NCBI GenBank assembly: GCA_963747405.1
Contig: CAVVFG010000023.1
Location: forward strand, 58,901-122,900
DNA: 64,000 bases
Direction of reading: 5' to 3'
Source of the DNA: Fodinibacter sp963747405
Lineage (GTDB): Bacteria; Actinomycetota; Actinomycetes; Actinomycetales; Dermatophilaceae
Part shown: positions 1-8,593 of the stretch, in pieces
Layout: each line of letters starts with the position of its first letter
How positions within the stretch are numbered: position 1 is the first letter of the stretch
Position numbers and translations under genes: made by a program
Notes under the pieces: generated by a model
Told to the model about the DNA's origin: nothing
The model's database searches: none
The model's input: only the letters and a program-made list of their open reading frames with translations

Positions 1-705
1 AAGACCATGGAGTCCTACTTCCACCGGTTCGGGCTGGGGGCCAAGTCCGGCACGGGCTACCCCGGCGAGTCCCGCGGCCTCCTGCCGCCGTCCGACACCT
101 GGAGCGGCACCAAGAAGTCGACCGTCGCGTTCGGCCAGGGCATCTCGGTCACCGCCATCCAGGCGGCATCGGTCTTCCAGACGATCGCGAACGACGGTGT
201 GCGGGTGGCCCCACGCCTGGTCGACAGCTCCACGCAGGCCGACGGCACGCCCGTTCCGGCGCCGAAGTCGACCTCGACCCGGGTGGTGTCCCACCGCACT
301 GCCGCTGACGTCTCGCGGATGCTCGAGGGCGTCGTGAGCCCCGACGGCACCGCCGAGGAGGCGCAGATCCCGGGGTACCGGGTGGCCGGCAAGACCGGCA
401 CCGCCGACTACTACGACTCCAAGGCCGGTCGCTACAGCGGGCGGACGGCCAGCTTCATCGGTTACGCGCCGGCCGACGACCCGCAGATCGTGGTGGCGGT
501 CATCATCCAGAAGCCGACCTACCCGTTCTTCGGTGGCTACGTCTCGGGCCCGGTGTTCAAGGACGTCACGACCTACGCGCTGCAGGAGCTGAAGATCCCC
601 CCGACCGGGGCCAAGCCGCCGAAGGTCACCCTGCACGTCACGCCGGAGGAGGCGCTGTCCGACCCCACCGTCCTGCGCAACGGGCACAAGCGCAGCGGAC
701 GGTAG
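1..705 (+). CDS. ftsI: Penicillin-binding protein FtsI, C-terminal part (5' end outside window)
   Basis: This is the transpeptidase end of the septal class B penicillin-binding protein, which cross-links septal peptidoglycan outside the membrane with FtsW. The reading frame is open from base 1, so the N-terminal TM segment, the dimerisation domain and the SxxK/SxN motifs lie upstream of the window. What is visible is the KTGTA box (codons starting at 391), the third catalytic motif of penicillin-binding transpeptidases, followed by the typical FIGYAPADDPQ segment. The protein ends in a basic tail. murE starts 12 bp downstream on the same strand, as in the standard dcw order. Confidence 0.93.
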   Translation, partial: KTMESYFHRFGLGAKSGTGYPGESRGLLPPSDTWSGTKKSTVAFGQGISVTAIQAASVFQTIANDGVRVAPRLVDSSTQADGTPVPAPKSTSTRVVSHRTAADVSRMLEGVVSPDGTAEEAQIPGYRVAGKTGTADYYDSKAGRYSGRTASFIGYAPADDPQIVVAVIIQKPTYPFFGGYVSGPVFKDVTTYALQELKIPPTGAKPPKVTLHVTPEEALSDPTVLRNGHKRSGR

Positions 706-716
706 GGTCGGTCGAC

Positions 717-2255
717 GTGGCCGTCCCCCGACCGACCAAGCTCCGCAGCAGCTCGATCCGCGACCTCGCAGCCCTCGTGGGCGCCGACGACCCGGCATCC
801 GAGGTCTCCGTGACGGGGGTGACCCTCGACTCGCGCGCCGTGCGGCCCGGTGACCTCTACGCCGCCCTGCCCGGCGCCCGCGCGCACGGTGCCGACTTCG
901 CCGGCCAAGCGACTGCCGCCGGCGCCGTGGCCGTGCTCACCGACCGGGCCGGCACCGAGCGGATGTCGGCCGCGGGCGTCGCGCTGCCGGCGGTGGTCGT
1001 CGAGCAGCCCCGCTCGGTACTGGGGGCGGTCTGCGCGCGGGTGCTCGGTACCGAGCACCTCGGGCTGCGGCTGGTCGGCATCACCGGCACCAACGGCAAG
1101 ACGACGACGGCCCACCTGGTGCACTCGGCGCTGACCGCGCTGGGCCGCCACCCTGGCCTGATCGGCACCGTCGAGACCCGCATCGGGGACGAGCGGCTCG
1201 ACAGCGTGCGCACCACTCCGGAGGCGCCCGAGCTGCACGCGGTGCTGGCGGTGATGCAGGAGCGCGGGCTCGACAGCTGCGTCATGGAGGTCTCCAGCCA
1301 CGCACTGGCGCAGCACCGGGTCGACGGCGTGGTCTACGACGTCGCGCTGTTCACCAACCTGTCCCAGGACCACCTCGACTTCCACGCTGACATGGAGGAC
1401 TACTTCGCCGCCAAGGCCTCGCTCTTCACCCCCGAACGGGCCGGCCGGGGACTGGTGTGCATCGACGACGACTGGGGCCGCCGGCTGGTCGAGGCCTCCG
1501 GCATCCCGGTCAGCACGATCGGCAAGGCCACCGAGGCCGACTGGCGGATCCGGGTCGACCCCGACGACCCGGCCGCCTTCCGGCTCACCGGACCGGGGGT
1601 CGACCTCTACCTGAGGTCGAGCCTTCCGGGGGACTTCAACGTCACCAACACCGCCATGGCGGCGGCCGCCCTGGTGCTGCTCGGCGAGGAGGCCGGTGCC
1701 GTGGGCGAGGCGGTGCTCACCGACCCGCACGTGCCGGGCCGGATGGAGGCGGTTGCCGCACCGGACGGGGTCGACGCCCCCCGCGCCGTCGTCGACTACG
1801 CCCACACGCCGGAGGCGATCCGGGCTGCGCTTCGGGCCCTGCGCCCCACGACGCCGGGAACCCTGGTGGTCGTCACCGGCGCCGGCGGTGACCGCGACCG
1901 CGACAAGCGCCACCTGATGGGTGCGGCAGCCGCCGAGGTCGCCGACCTGGTGGTCGTCACCGACGACAACCCCCGCTCGGAGGACCCGGCCGCCATCCGC
2001 GCCGCCGTGCTCGAGGGCGTCGAGACCACGCGGGCAGCCGGCCGCGAGCTCGCCGTGCTCGAGGTCGGCGACCGCCGCGCCGCCATCGCGGCCGCGGTCG
2101 ACGCCGTCTGGGGGCAGGGAGCGGCCGCGACGGTCGCCGTCGTGGGCAAGGGCCACGAGAGCGGGCAGGACGTCGGGGGTGTGGTGCACCCCTTCGACGA
2201 CCGCGCCGAGGTGGCGCAGGCGCTGCGCCGGGCGGCGGGGGAGGGTGCCGCGTGA
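717..2255 (+). CDS. murE: UDP-N-acetylmuramoyl-tripeptide synthetase MurE (meso-DAP-adding)
   Basis: Cytoplasmic Mur ligase that adds the third stem-peptide residue to UDP-MurNAc-L-Ala-D-Glu using ATP. The 512 aa are of normal length. The ATP P-loop GITGTNGKTTT lies near residue 121 and the C-terminal ligase domain carries DNPRSEDP. In this family the DNPR motif selects meso-diaminopimelate rather than lysine, so the cell wall is predicted to be DAP-type. The start is a GTG. The stop codon overlaps the GTG start of murF by 4 nt (GTGA), which implies translational coupling. Confidence 0.97.
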   Translation: MAVPRPTKLRSSSIRDLAALVGADDPASEVSVTGVTLDSRAVRPGDLYAALPGARAHGADFAGQATAAGAVAVLTDRAGTERMSAAGVALPAVVVEQPRSVLGAVCARVLGTEHLGLRLVGITGTNGKTTTAHLVHSALTALGRHPGLIGTVETRIGDERLDSVRTTPEAPELHAVLAVMQERGLDSCVMEVSSHALAQHRVDGVVYDVALFTNLSQDHLDFHADMEDYFAAKASLFTPERAGRGLVCIDDDWGRRLVEASGIPVSTIGKATEADWRIRVDPDDPAAFRLTGPGVDLYLRSSLPGDFNVTNTAMAAAALVLLGEEAGAVGEAVLTDPHVPGRMEAVAAPDGVDAPRAVVDYAHTPEAIRAALRALRPTTPGTLVVVTGAGGDRDRDKRHLMGAAAAEVADLVVVTDDNPRSEDPAAIRAAVLEGVETTRAAGRELAVLEVGDRRAAIAAAVDAVWGQGAAATVAVVGKGHESGQDVGGVVHPFDDRAEVAQALRRAAGEGAA

Positions 2256-3670
2256 TCGCGCTGTCGCTCCGTGAGGTCGCGCAGGTCACCGGAGGTTCGA
2301 TCGTCGTGCCGCCGGGCGTCGACCCCGGGGCCGTGGTCGTCGACGGTCCGGTCGCCACCGACTCGCGCGAGTGCGGGCCCGCGGGCCTCTACGTCGCCCG
2401 GGTGGGGGAGCACGCCGACGGTCACGACTTCGTCGGGGCTGCGGTCGAGCGAGGCGCGGTCGCCGCCCTGGTCGCCCGCCCGGTCAAGGGCGTCGCCTGC
2501 GTCGTGGTCGCCGACACCCAGGACGCCTTCGCGGCGCTGTCCCGTGAGGTCGTGAGCCGCCTGCCCGGCCTGGCCGTCGTGGGCATCACCGGCTCGTCGG
2601 GCAAGACGAGCACCAAGGACCTGCTCGGCACCGTGCTGGCCACGGCCGGGCCGACGGTGGCGCCGGTCGGCTCGTACAACTCCGAGGTCGGCGTTCCGCT
2701 CACCGTCTGCCGGGTCACCTCCGACACGCGCTACCTCGTCGTCGAGATGGGCGCCCGGGGCATCGGCCACGTCGCCTACCTCACCCGGATGGCGCCGCCG
2801 CGGATCGGTGTCGTGCTCAACGTCGGCACCGCGCACGTCGGGGAGTTCGGCTCCCGTGACGCCATCGCCACCGCGAAGTCCGAGCTGCCCGCGGCGCTGC
2901 CCGCCGACGGGCTCGCGGTGCTCAACGCCGACGACCCCCGGGTGCGGGCGATGGCCGCGGTCACCGTCGCGCGGGTCGTGCTCGTCGGCGAGGCCGACGA
3001 CGCCGAGGTCCGCGCCACCGACGTGGTGCTCGACTCCGGCGGCCGCCCCTCGTTCACCGTGCACACCCCGCGCGGCAGCCGTCCGGTGCGGCTCGGGCTG
3101 GTCGGGCGTCATCACGTCGGCAACGCGCTGGCCGTGCTCGCCGTGGCCATCGAGCTCGGCCTGCCTCTCGAGTCGGTTTGTGCCGCACTGGAGTCGGCGC
3201 GTCCGCTGAGCCGATGGCGGATGGAGGTCGTCGAGCGGGCCGATGGCGTCACCCTGGTCAACGACGCGTACAACGCCAACCCCGACTCCATGCACGCCGC
3301 CCTCGGCGCGCTCCGCCGGATGGGCGAGGGCCGGCGCACGTGGGCGGTGCTCGGCACCATGCTCGAGCTGGGCGACGAGTCCGACACGCTGCACGCCGAG
3401 GTGGGGGCCGACGTCGTCGCGCACGGTGTCGACGAGCTGGTCGTCGTGGGGGCGGCGGCAGCGGCACTGGCCGCGGGAGCGCGGGCCGCGAGCCCGGCAT
3501 CCGGCCGTACCGGCACCCGGGTGCGGGAGGTGCCGGACGCCGACAGCGCCGCGGCGCTGCTCGGTGCGGAGCTGGCCGGGGGCGACGTGGTGCTGTTCAA
3601 GTCCAGCCGCGACGCCGGGCTACGGTTGCTCGGTGACCGACTGGCCCGGCCGAGCGAGGAGCTGACGTGA
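2252..3670 (+). CDS. murF: UDP-N-acetylmuramoyl-tripeptide--D-alanyl-D-alanine ligase MurF
   Basis: Last cytoplasmic Mur ligase; it joins D-Ala-D-Ala to the UDP-MurNAc-tripeptide. The 472 aa product shows the family P-loop GITGSSGKTSTKD at about residues 113-125, a central domain with NSEVGVPLTV, and the C-terminal NDAYNANPDSM motif typical of MurF. It overlaps murE upstream and mraY downstream, each by a 4-nt GTGA, and lies in the usual dcw position. Confidence 0.97.
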   Translation: MIALSLREVAQVTGGSIVVPPGVDPGAVVVDGPVATDSRECGPAGLYVARVGEHADGHDFVGAAVERGAVAALVARPVKGVACVVVADTQDAFAALSREVVSRLPGLAVVGITGSSGKTSTKDLLGTVLATAGPTVAPVGSYNSEVGVPLTVCRVTSDTRYLVVEMGARGIGHVAYLTRMAPPRIGVVLNVGTAHVGEFGSRDAIATAKSELPAALPADGLAVLNADDPRVRAMAAVTVARVVLVGEADDAEVRATDVVLDSGGRPSFTVHTPRGSRPVRLGLVGRHHVGNALAVLAVAIELGLPLESVCAALESARPLSRWRMEVVERADGVTLVNDAYNANPDSMHAALGALRRMGEGRRTWAVLGTMLELGDESDTLHAEVGADVVAHGVDELVVVGAAAAALAAGARAASPASGRTGTRVREVPDADSAAALLGAELAGGDVVLFKSSRDAGLRLLGDRLARPSEELT

Positions 3671-4749
3671 AGGCTGTGCTGATCGCGGCCGTCGTGTCGC
3701 TCGTCATCGCGCTGTTCGGCACCCCGATGTTCATCCGCTACCTCGTGCGCAAGGGCTACGGCCAGTTCATCCGTGACGACGGCCCCACCTCGCACCACAC
3801 CAAGCGTGGCACCCCCACCATGGGTGGTGCGGTCATCGTCGGCAGCTCGCTGGCCGCCTACGCCGTCGCGCACCTGGCCACCGGGCAGGGGCCCACCGTC
3901 AGCGGCATGCTCGTGCTCTTCCTGATGAGCGGCCTGGGGCTGATCGGGTTCCTCGACGACTTCATCAAGATCAGCAAGCAGCGCAGCCTGGGCCTGCGCA
4001 CCGGCGAGAAGCTCGCCGGGCAGACCCTGGTCGCGGTCATCTTCGCGATCCTCGCGCTTCAGTTCCCCAACCGGTCGTTCCGCACCCCGGCCTCCAGCGC
4101 CGTGTCGTTCGTGCGCGACACGTCCATGAACCTGGCGTTCATGGGGGCGCTGGGCGGCGTCGTCCTCTTCGTCATCTGGGCGAACATCATCGTCGCGGGC
4201 ACGTCGAACGGCGTGAACCTCACCGACGGCCTCGACGGGCTGGCCACCGGCGCCTCGGTGATGGTCTTCGCCGCCTACGTGCTGATCAGCATCTGGCAGT
4301 TCAACCAGAACTGCCAGTGGAACCCGGGCACCAAGTGCTACGAGGTGCGCGACCCCCACGACCTCGCGATCGTCGCCGCGTGCGGCATGGGCGCCTGCTT
4401 CGGCTTCCTGTGGTGGAACGCCTCGCCGGCCAAGATCTTCATGGGCGACACGGGGTCGCTGGCACTGGGCGGTGCCCTCGCCGGGCTGGCCATCCTCACC
4501 CGCACCGAGCTGCTCGTCGTCATCCTCGGCGGCCTGTTCGTCACGATCACGCTCTCGGTCATCATCCAGGTCGCGGGCTTCAAGACCACGGGCAAGCGGG
4601 TGTTCCGGATGGCGCCGCTGCAGCACCACTTCGAGCTGCTCGGCTGGCAGGAGGTCACGATCGTCATCCGGTTCTGGATCATCTGCGGGTTGTTCGTCGC
4701 CCTCGGGCTGGGGCTGTTCTACGCCGAGTGGGTGGTGGGCGCCGGATGA
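3667..4749 (+). CDS. mraY: Phospho-N-acetylmuramoyl-pentapeptide transferase MraY
   Basis: Integral membrane enzyme that transfers phospho-MurNAc-pentapeptide from UDP to undecaprenyl phosphate to make lipid I. The 360 aa are rich in hydrophobic helices. Diagnostic motifs are the N-terminal GPTSHHTKRGTPTMGG, the aspartate pair in GFLDDFIK, NLTDGLDGLA and the cytoplasmic HHFE near the C-terminus. The GTG start overlaps murF, and the stop overlaps the murD ATG (ATGA). Confidence 0.97.
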   Translation: MKAVLIAAVVSLVIALFGTPMFIRYLVRKGYGQFIRDDGPTSHHTKRGTPTMGGAVIVGSSLAAYAVAHLATGQGPTVSGMLVLFLMSGLGLIGFLDDFIKISKQRSLGLRTGEKLAGQTLVAVIFAILALQFPNRSFRTPASSAVSFVRDTSMNLAFMGALGGVVLFVIWANIIVAGTSNGVNLTDGLDGLATGASVMVFAAYVLISIWQFNQNCQWNPGTKCYEVRDPHDLAIVAACGMGACFGFLWWNASPAKIFMGDTGSLALGGALAGLAILTRTELLVVILGGLFVTITLSVIIQVAGFKTTGKRVFRMAPLQHHFELLGWQEVTIVIRFWIICGLFVALGLGLFYAEWVVGAG

Positions 4750-6233
4750 GTGGCGGCTCCGCCGCCCGGGTCGCCGGACTCACCCACCGCGACGCCGACT
4801 GGGCCGGGCTGCGGGTGCTCGTCACCGGCCTCGGCGTGAGCGGGTTCGCCGCCGCCGACGCCCTGCTCGAGCGCGGCGCCGGGGTCACCGTGGTCGACGC
4901 GACGGAACCGGCTCCCGGCTCGGTGATGTCGCAGCGGGCGCGGATCCTCGACGTCCTCGGTGCCCGGCTCCACCACGGCCCGGATGCCGTCACCACCCTT
5001 CCCGACACCGCTGTCGACCTCGTCGTCACCTCACCGGGGTGGCGTCCCGACCAGCCACTGCTCGCCGCGGCCGCAGCGGCCGGCATCCCGGTGTGGGGCG
5101 AGGTGGAGCTCGCCTGGCGGCTGCGGGCGCGGTCGGGTGCCGCGCCGTGGCTCACCGTGACCGGCACCAACGGCAAGACGACCACCGTGCAGATGCTGGC
5201 GTCGATCCTGCGAGCGGCCGGCCTGCGGGCCTGCAGCGCCGGGAACGTCGGCACGCCGGTGCTCGAGGCGGTCATGGACCCCACGCCCTACGACGTCATC
5301 GCCGTCGAGCTGTCGAGCTTCCAGCTGCACTGGTCGCACTCCCTCGCGCCGCGGGCCTCGGCCTGCCTCAACGTCGCCCCCGACCACGTCGACTGGCACG
5401 GCTCGCTCGAGGAGTACGCCGCCGCCAAGGGCAAGGTCTACGCCAACACCGAGGTCGCCTGCGTCTACAACGTGCAGGACGAGCGCACCCGGCGGCTCGT
5501 CGAGGAGGCCGACGTGCAGGAGGGGTGCCGGGCGATCGGCTTCACCCTCGGCATCCCGGGCCCCTCCGAGCTCGGGGTCGTCGACGACGTGCTGGCCGAC
5601 CGGGCCTTCGTCGAGCAGCGCCGCACCTCCGCCGCCGAGCTCGCCACCCTCGACGACCTGCGCGGCGACGCGCCGAGCCCGGCGCCGCACCTGGTCGCCA
5701 ACGCCCTCGCCGCCGCCGCCCTGGCCCGGGCGCACGGCGTCCCGCCCGGGGCCGTGCGCGCCGGGCTGCGCGCCTTCGTGCCCGAGCCGCACCGCATCGC
5801 CGAGGTCGCAGCGCTCGACGGCATCCGCTGGGTCGACGACTCCAAGGCCACCAACCCGCACGCCGCGCGCGCCAGCCTGGCCGCCTACGAGCACGTGGTC
5901 TGGGTGGCGGGCGGGCTGCTCAAGGGAGCCGAGGTCGACGACCTGGTGGCGGGGGCCGCCGACCGGCTGCGCGGCGTGGTGCTGATCGGCCGCGACCGGG
6001 CCGCGATCGCGCAGGCGCTGGCCCGACACGCGCCGGATGTCCCCGTCGTCGACGTCGAGCGCACCGACACTGGTGCCATGGACCTGGTGGTGAGTGAGGC
6101 CCGCGCGCTCGCGCGCGGGGGCGACGTCGTGCTGCTCGCTCCTGCGGCGGCCTCCATGGACATGTTCTCCGACTACGGCGCGCGCGGTGACGCGTTCGCC
6201 GCAGCGGTCTCCCGGCTCGCCGCAGGGGAGTAG
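4746..6233 (+). CDS. murD: UDP-N-acetylmuramoyl-L-alanine--D-glutamate ligase MurD
   Basis: Cytoplasmic ligase adding D-glutamate to UDP-MurNAc-L-Ala. I chose the ATG at 4746 because it overlaps the mraY stop as ATGA. This gives 495 aa, somewhat longer than many MurD proteins. The N-terminal Rossmann-like domain starts at GLRVLVTGLGVSG, the ATP loop is VTGTNGKTTT, and the C-terminal domain contains WVDDSKATNPHAA. The open frame extends upstream of 4746, but that part lies inside mraY. ftsW follows after 3 bp. Confidence 0.96.
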   Translation: MSGGSAARVAGLTHRDADWAGLRVLVTGLGVSGFAAADALLERGAGVTVVDATEPAPGSVMSQRARILDVLGARLHHGPDAVTTLPDTAVDLVVTSPGWRPDQPLLAAAAAAGIPVWGEVELAWRLRARSGAAPWLTVTGTNGKTTTVQMLASILRAAGLRACSAGNVGTPVLEAVMDPTPYDVIAVELSSFQLHWSHSLAPRASACLNVAPDHVDWHGSLEEYAAAKGKVYANTEVACVYNVQDERTRRLVEEADVQEGCRAIGFTLGIPGPSELGVVDDVLADRAFVEQRRTSAAELATLDDLRGDAPSPAPHLVANALAAAALARAHGVPPGAVRAGLRAFVPEPHRIAEVAALDGIRWVDDSKATNPHAARASLAAYEHVVWVAGGLLKGAEVDDLVAGAADRLRGVVLIGRDRAAIAQALARHAPDVPVVDVERTDTGAMDLVVSEARALARGGDVVLLAPAAASMDMFSDYGARGDAFAAAVSRLAAGE

Positions 6234-6236
6234 CCG

Positions 6237-7496
6237 GTGAGCAGCGCGACCGCACCGGCTCGCGCGAGCAGCCGCAGCACCACCCGGCTGGGTGGCTGGC
6301 TCGCCCGCTTCGACTCACCGGTCACCACCTACTACCTCCTGGTCTGCGTCACGGTGGCCCTGGTCGTCTTCGGGCTGATCATGGTGCTCTCCGCCTCGGC
6401 GATCGTCTCGATCGACCAGACGTCGTCGGCCTACACGATCTTCCTCAGCCAGGCCGTCTTCGCCGTGATCGGCACGGTGGCCCTCGTCGTGGCCTCCCGG
6501 CTGTCGGTGGTGGCCTGGAAGCGCCTCGCGCTGCCCATCCTCGCGGTGGCGTTCGTGCTCCAGCTGCTCGTGCTCTCGCCACTGGGCACCAACGTGGGAG
6601 GTAACCAGAACTGGCTGCGGGTGGGGCCCATCACCGTGCAGCCCTCCGAGATCATCAAGGTCGGGCTGGTGCTCAGCGGTGCGCTGATCCTGTCGGCCAA
6701 GCGCCGGTACCTCCACTCGCTCAGCCATGTGCTGGTGCCCTACCTGGTGCCGCTCGCAGCCGCCAGCATCGGCATCGTGGTGCTCGGTCACGACCTCGGC
6801 ACCGTGCTCATCCTCGGAGCGATCGTCGCCGGAGTGCTCTTCGCCGCCGGCATCCCGCTGCGCTGGTTCGCCTTCGCCGGAATCCCGTTCGCCGCCACCG
6901 CCGTCGCGTTCGTGCTCACCAGCCAGAACCGCCTGGCGCGCTTCGACGTCTGGCTCGGCCGCGACACCAACGAGTTCGGCGCCGCCCGCCAGCCGATCCA
7001 CGGTCGCTACGCCCTCGCCGACGGCGGCTGGTTCGGCCTGGGCCTCGGGGCAAGCCGCGAGAAGTGGGGGCTGCTCTCCGAGCCGCACAACGACTTCATC
7101 TTCGCCATCATCGGCGAGGAGCTCGGGTTGCCCGGCACCATCGCCATCCTGCTGCTGTTCGCCGGCCTCGCCCTCGCGTGCTACCGGCTGGTCACCCGCA
7201 CCGGCGACCACTTCGTGCGCATCGCGACCGCCGGCATCATGACCTGGCTCATCGTGCAGGCCCTGATCAACATCGGCGCCGTCATCGGCCTGCTTCCGGT
7301 CATCGGGGTGCCGCTGCCGCTGGTGTCCTCGGGAGGGTCGTCGCTCATCACGAGCATGTTCGCCCTCGGCATCCTGCTGTCCTTCGCGCGCGCCGAACCG
7401 GGGTGTGCCGAGGCCCTGTCCGCGCGACCCTCGGCGCTGCGCCGCTCGCTGGCGGTGATCCCCGGGGTGACCGGTCCACGCCGGAAGCGCTCATGA
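6237..7496 (+). CDS. ftsW: Septal peptidoglycan glycosyltransferase FtsW
   Basis: SEDS-family polytopic membrane protein that polymerises lipid II at the septum together with FtsI. The 419 aa contain about ten hydrophobic segments and the SEDS signature PLPLVSSGGSS near residues 360-370. A short basic N-terminal cytoplasmic tail precedes the first TM segment, and a basic C-terminal tail ends in RRKRS. It starts at a GTG 3 bp after murD, and its stop overlaps the murG ATG. Confidence 0.95.
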   Translation: MSSATAPARASSRSTTRLGGWLARFDSPVTTYYLLVCVTVALVVFGLIMVLSASAIVSIDQTSSAYTIFLSQAVFAVIGTVALVVASRLSVVAWKRLALPILAVAFVLQLLVLSPLGTNVGGNQNWLRVGPITVQPSEIIKVGLVLSGALILSAKRRYLHSLSHVLVPYLVPLAAASIGIVVLGHDLGTVLILGAIVAGVLFAAGIPLRWFAFAGIPFAATAVAFVLTSQNRLARFDVWLGRDTNEFGAARQPIHGRYALADGGWFGLGLGASREKWGLLSEPHNDFIFAIIGEELGLPGTIAILLLFAGLALACYRLVTRTGDHFVRIATAGIMTWLIVQALINIGAVIGLLPVIGVPLPLVSSGGSSLITSMFALGILLSFARAEPGCAEALSARPSALRRSLAVIPGVTGPRRKRS

Positions 7497-8593
7497 CACC
7501 CGGGGGTCCCCGGTCGGTGCTCCTCGCGGGTGGCGGCACGGCCGGGCACGTCTCGCCGCTGCTCGCCCTGGCCGACTGCCTGCGCCGGCGCGACCCGCAG
7601 GTGTCGGTCACCGCTCTCGGCACCGCCGCCGGGCTCGAGGCCAGGCTGGTGCCGGAGCGGGGCTACCCGCTGCTCGAGGTTCCCAAGGTGCCGTTCCCGC
7701 GCCGCCCCTCCGGGACCCTCGTCCGTCTGCCGGCGAACCTGCGGCGTGCGGTGCGGGCGGCCGAGGACGCCATCGACACCACGGGGGCCGAGGTGGTCGT
7801 GGGCTTCGGCGGCTACGTCGCGACCCCGGCCTACCTCGCGGCCCGCCGGCGCGGCACGCCGGTCGTCGTGCACGAGCAGAACGCGCGCCCGGGGCTGGCG
7901 AACCGGCTCGGGGCGCGGTTCGCCGCCGGTGTGGGGGTCACCTTCCCCGGCACCCGGCTGCCGCACGCGACCGTCACCGGGATGCCGTTGCGGCGCGAGA
8001 TCGCGACGCTCGACCGGGCCGCGCACCGCGCCGAGGCACGAGAACGGTTCGGGCTCACCGACGCTCCCACGGTGCTGGTCACCGGAGGGTCGCTCGGCGC
8101 CCAACGGCTCAACGACGCCTTCGCCGGTGCGGTCGCGGCCCTGTCCGGGGCCGGGGTGCAGGTGCTGCACGTCGCCGGCACGGGCAAGGCCTTCACCCCG
8201 GAGGTCGTGCCCGGTGCGCCCTACGTCGTGCTCGAGTACTGCGACCGGATGGACCTGGCCTACGCGGCGGCGGACCTGGTGGTCGCCCGCTCCGGCGCCA
8301 ACACGGTGTGCGAGCTCACCGCCGTGGGGCTACCCGCCGTCTACGTACCGCTACCGGTCGGCAACGGTGAGCAGCGGCTGAACGCCGCGGCCGTGATCGC
8401 CGCCGGCGGTGGGCTGCTGGTCGACGACGCCTCCGTCACCACCGCGTGGGTCGGTGAGGTCGTGCGTCCTCTCGCCCTCGACGAGTCCCGGCTGGCCGCC
8501 ATGGCCGCCGCCGCGGCGTCGGTGGGGGAGCGCGACGGGGACGAGCTGCTGGCCGACCTGGTCGCGGCGGCCGCGCGAGGCGGCCGGCCGTGA
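7493..8593 (+). CDS. murG: UDP-GlcNAc:lipid I N-acetylglucosaminyltransferase MurG
   Basis: Membrane-associated GT28 enzyme that converts lipid I to lipid II. The ATG at 7493 overlaps the ftsW stop (ATGA) and gives 366 aa, a normal length. The N-terminal G-loop GGGTAGHVSP is at about residues 11-20, HEQNARPG follows, and the second G-loop VTGGSLGAQRLN and the donor-site region with VARSGANTVCEL lie in the C-terminal half. The stop overlaps the murC GTG by 4 nt. Confidence 0.96.
   Translation: MTPGGPRSVLLAGGGTAGHVSPLLALADCLRRRDPQVSVTALGTAAGLEARLVPERGYPLLEVPKVPFPRRPSGTLVRLPANLRRAVRAAEDAIDTTGAEVVVGFGGYVATPAYLAARRRGTPVVVHEQNARPGLANRLGARFAAGVGVTFPGTRLPHATVTGMPLRREIATLDRAAHRAEARERFGLTDAPTVLVTGGSLGAQRLNDAFAGAVAALSGAGVQVLHVAGTGKAFTPEVVPGAPYVVLEYCDRMDLAYAAADLVVARSGANTVCELTAVGLPAVYVPLPVGNGEQRLNAAAVIAAGGGLLVDDASVTTAWVGEVVRPLALDESRLAAMAAAAASVGERDGDELLADLVAAAARGGRP

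Noticed and set aside
573..2189. Long antisense open frames opposite murE and other genes (also 1796-3424, 3112-4629, 19329-22997)
   Set aside because: They are stop-free because of the high GC and codon structure of the sense genes; composition is Arg/Gly/His/Pro-rich and no family motif is present.
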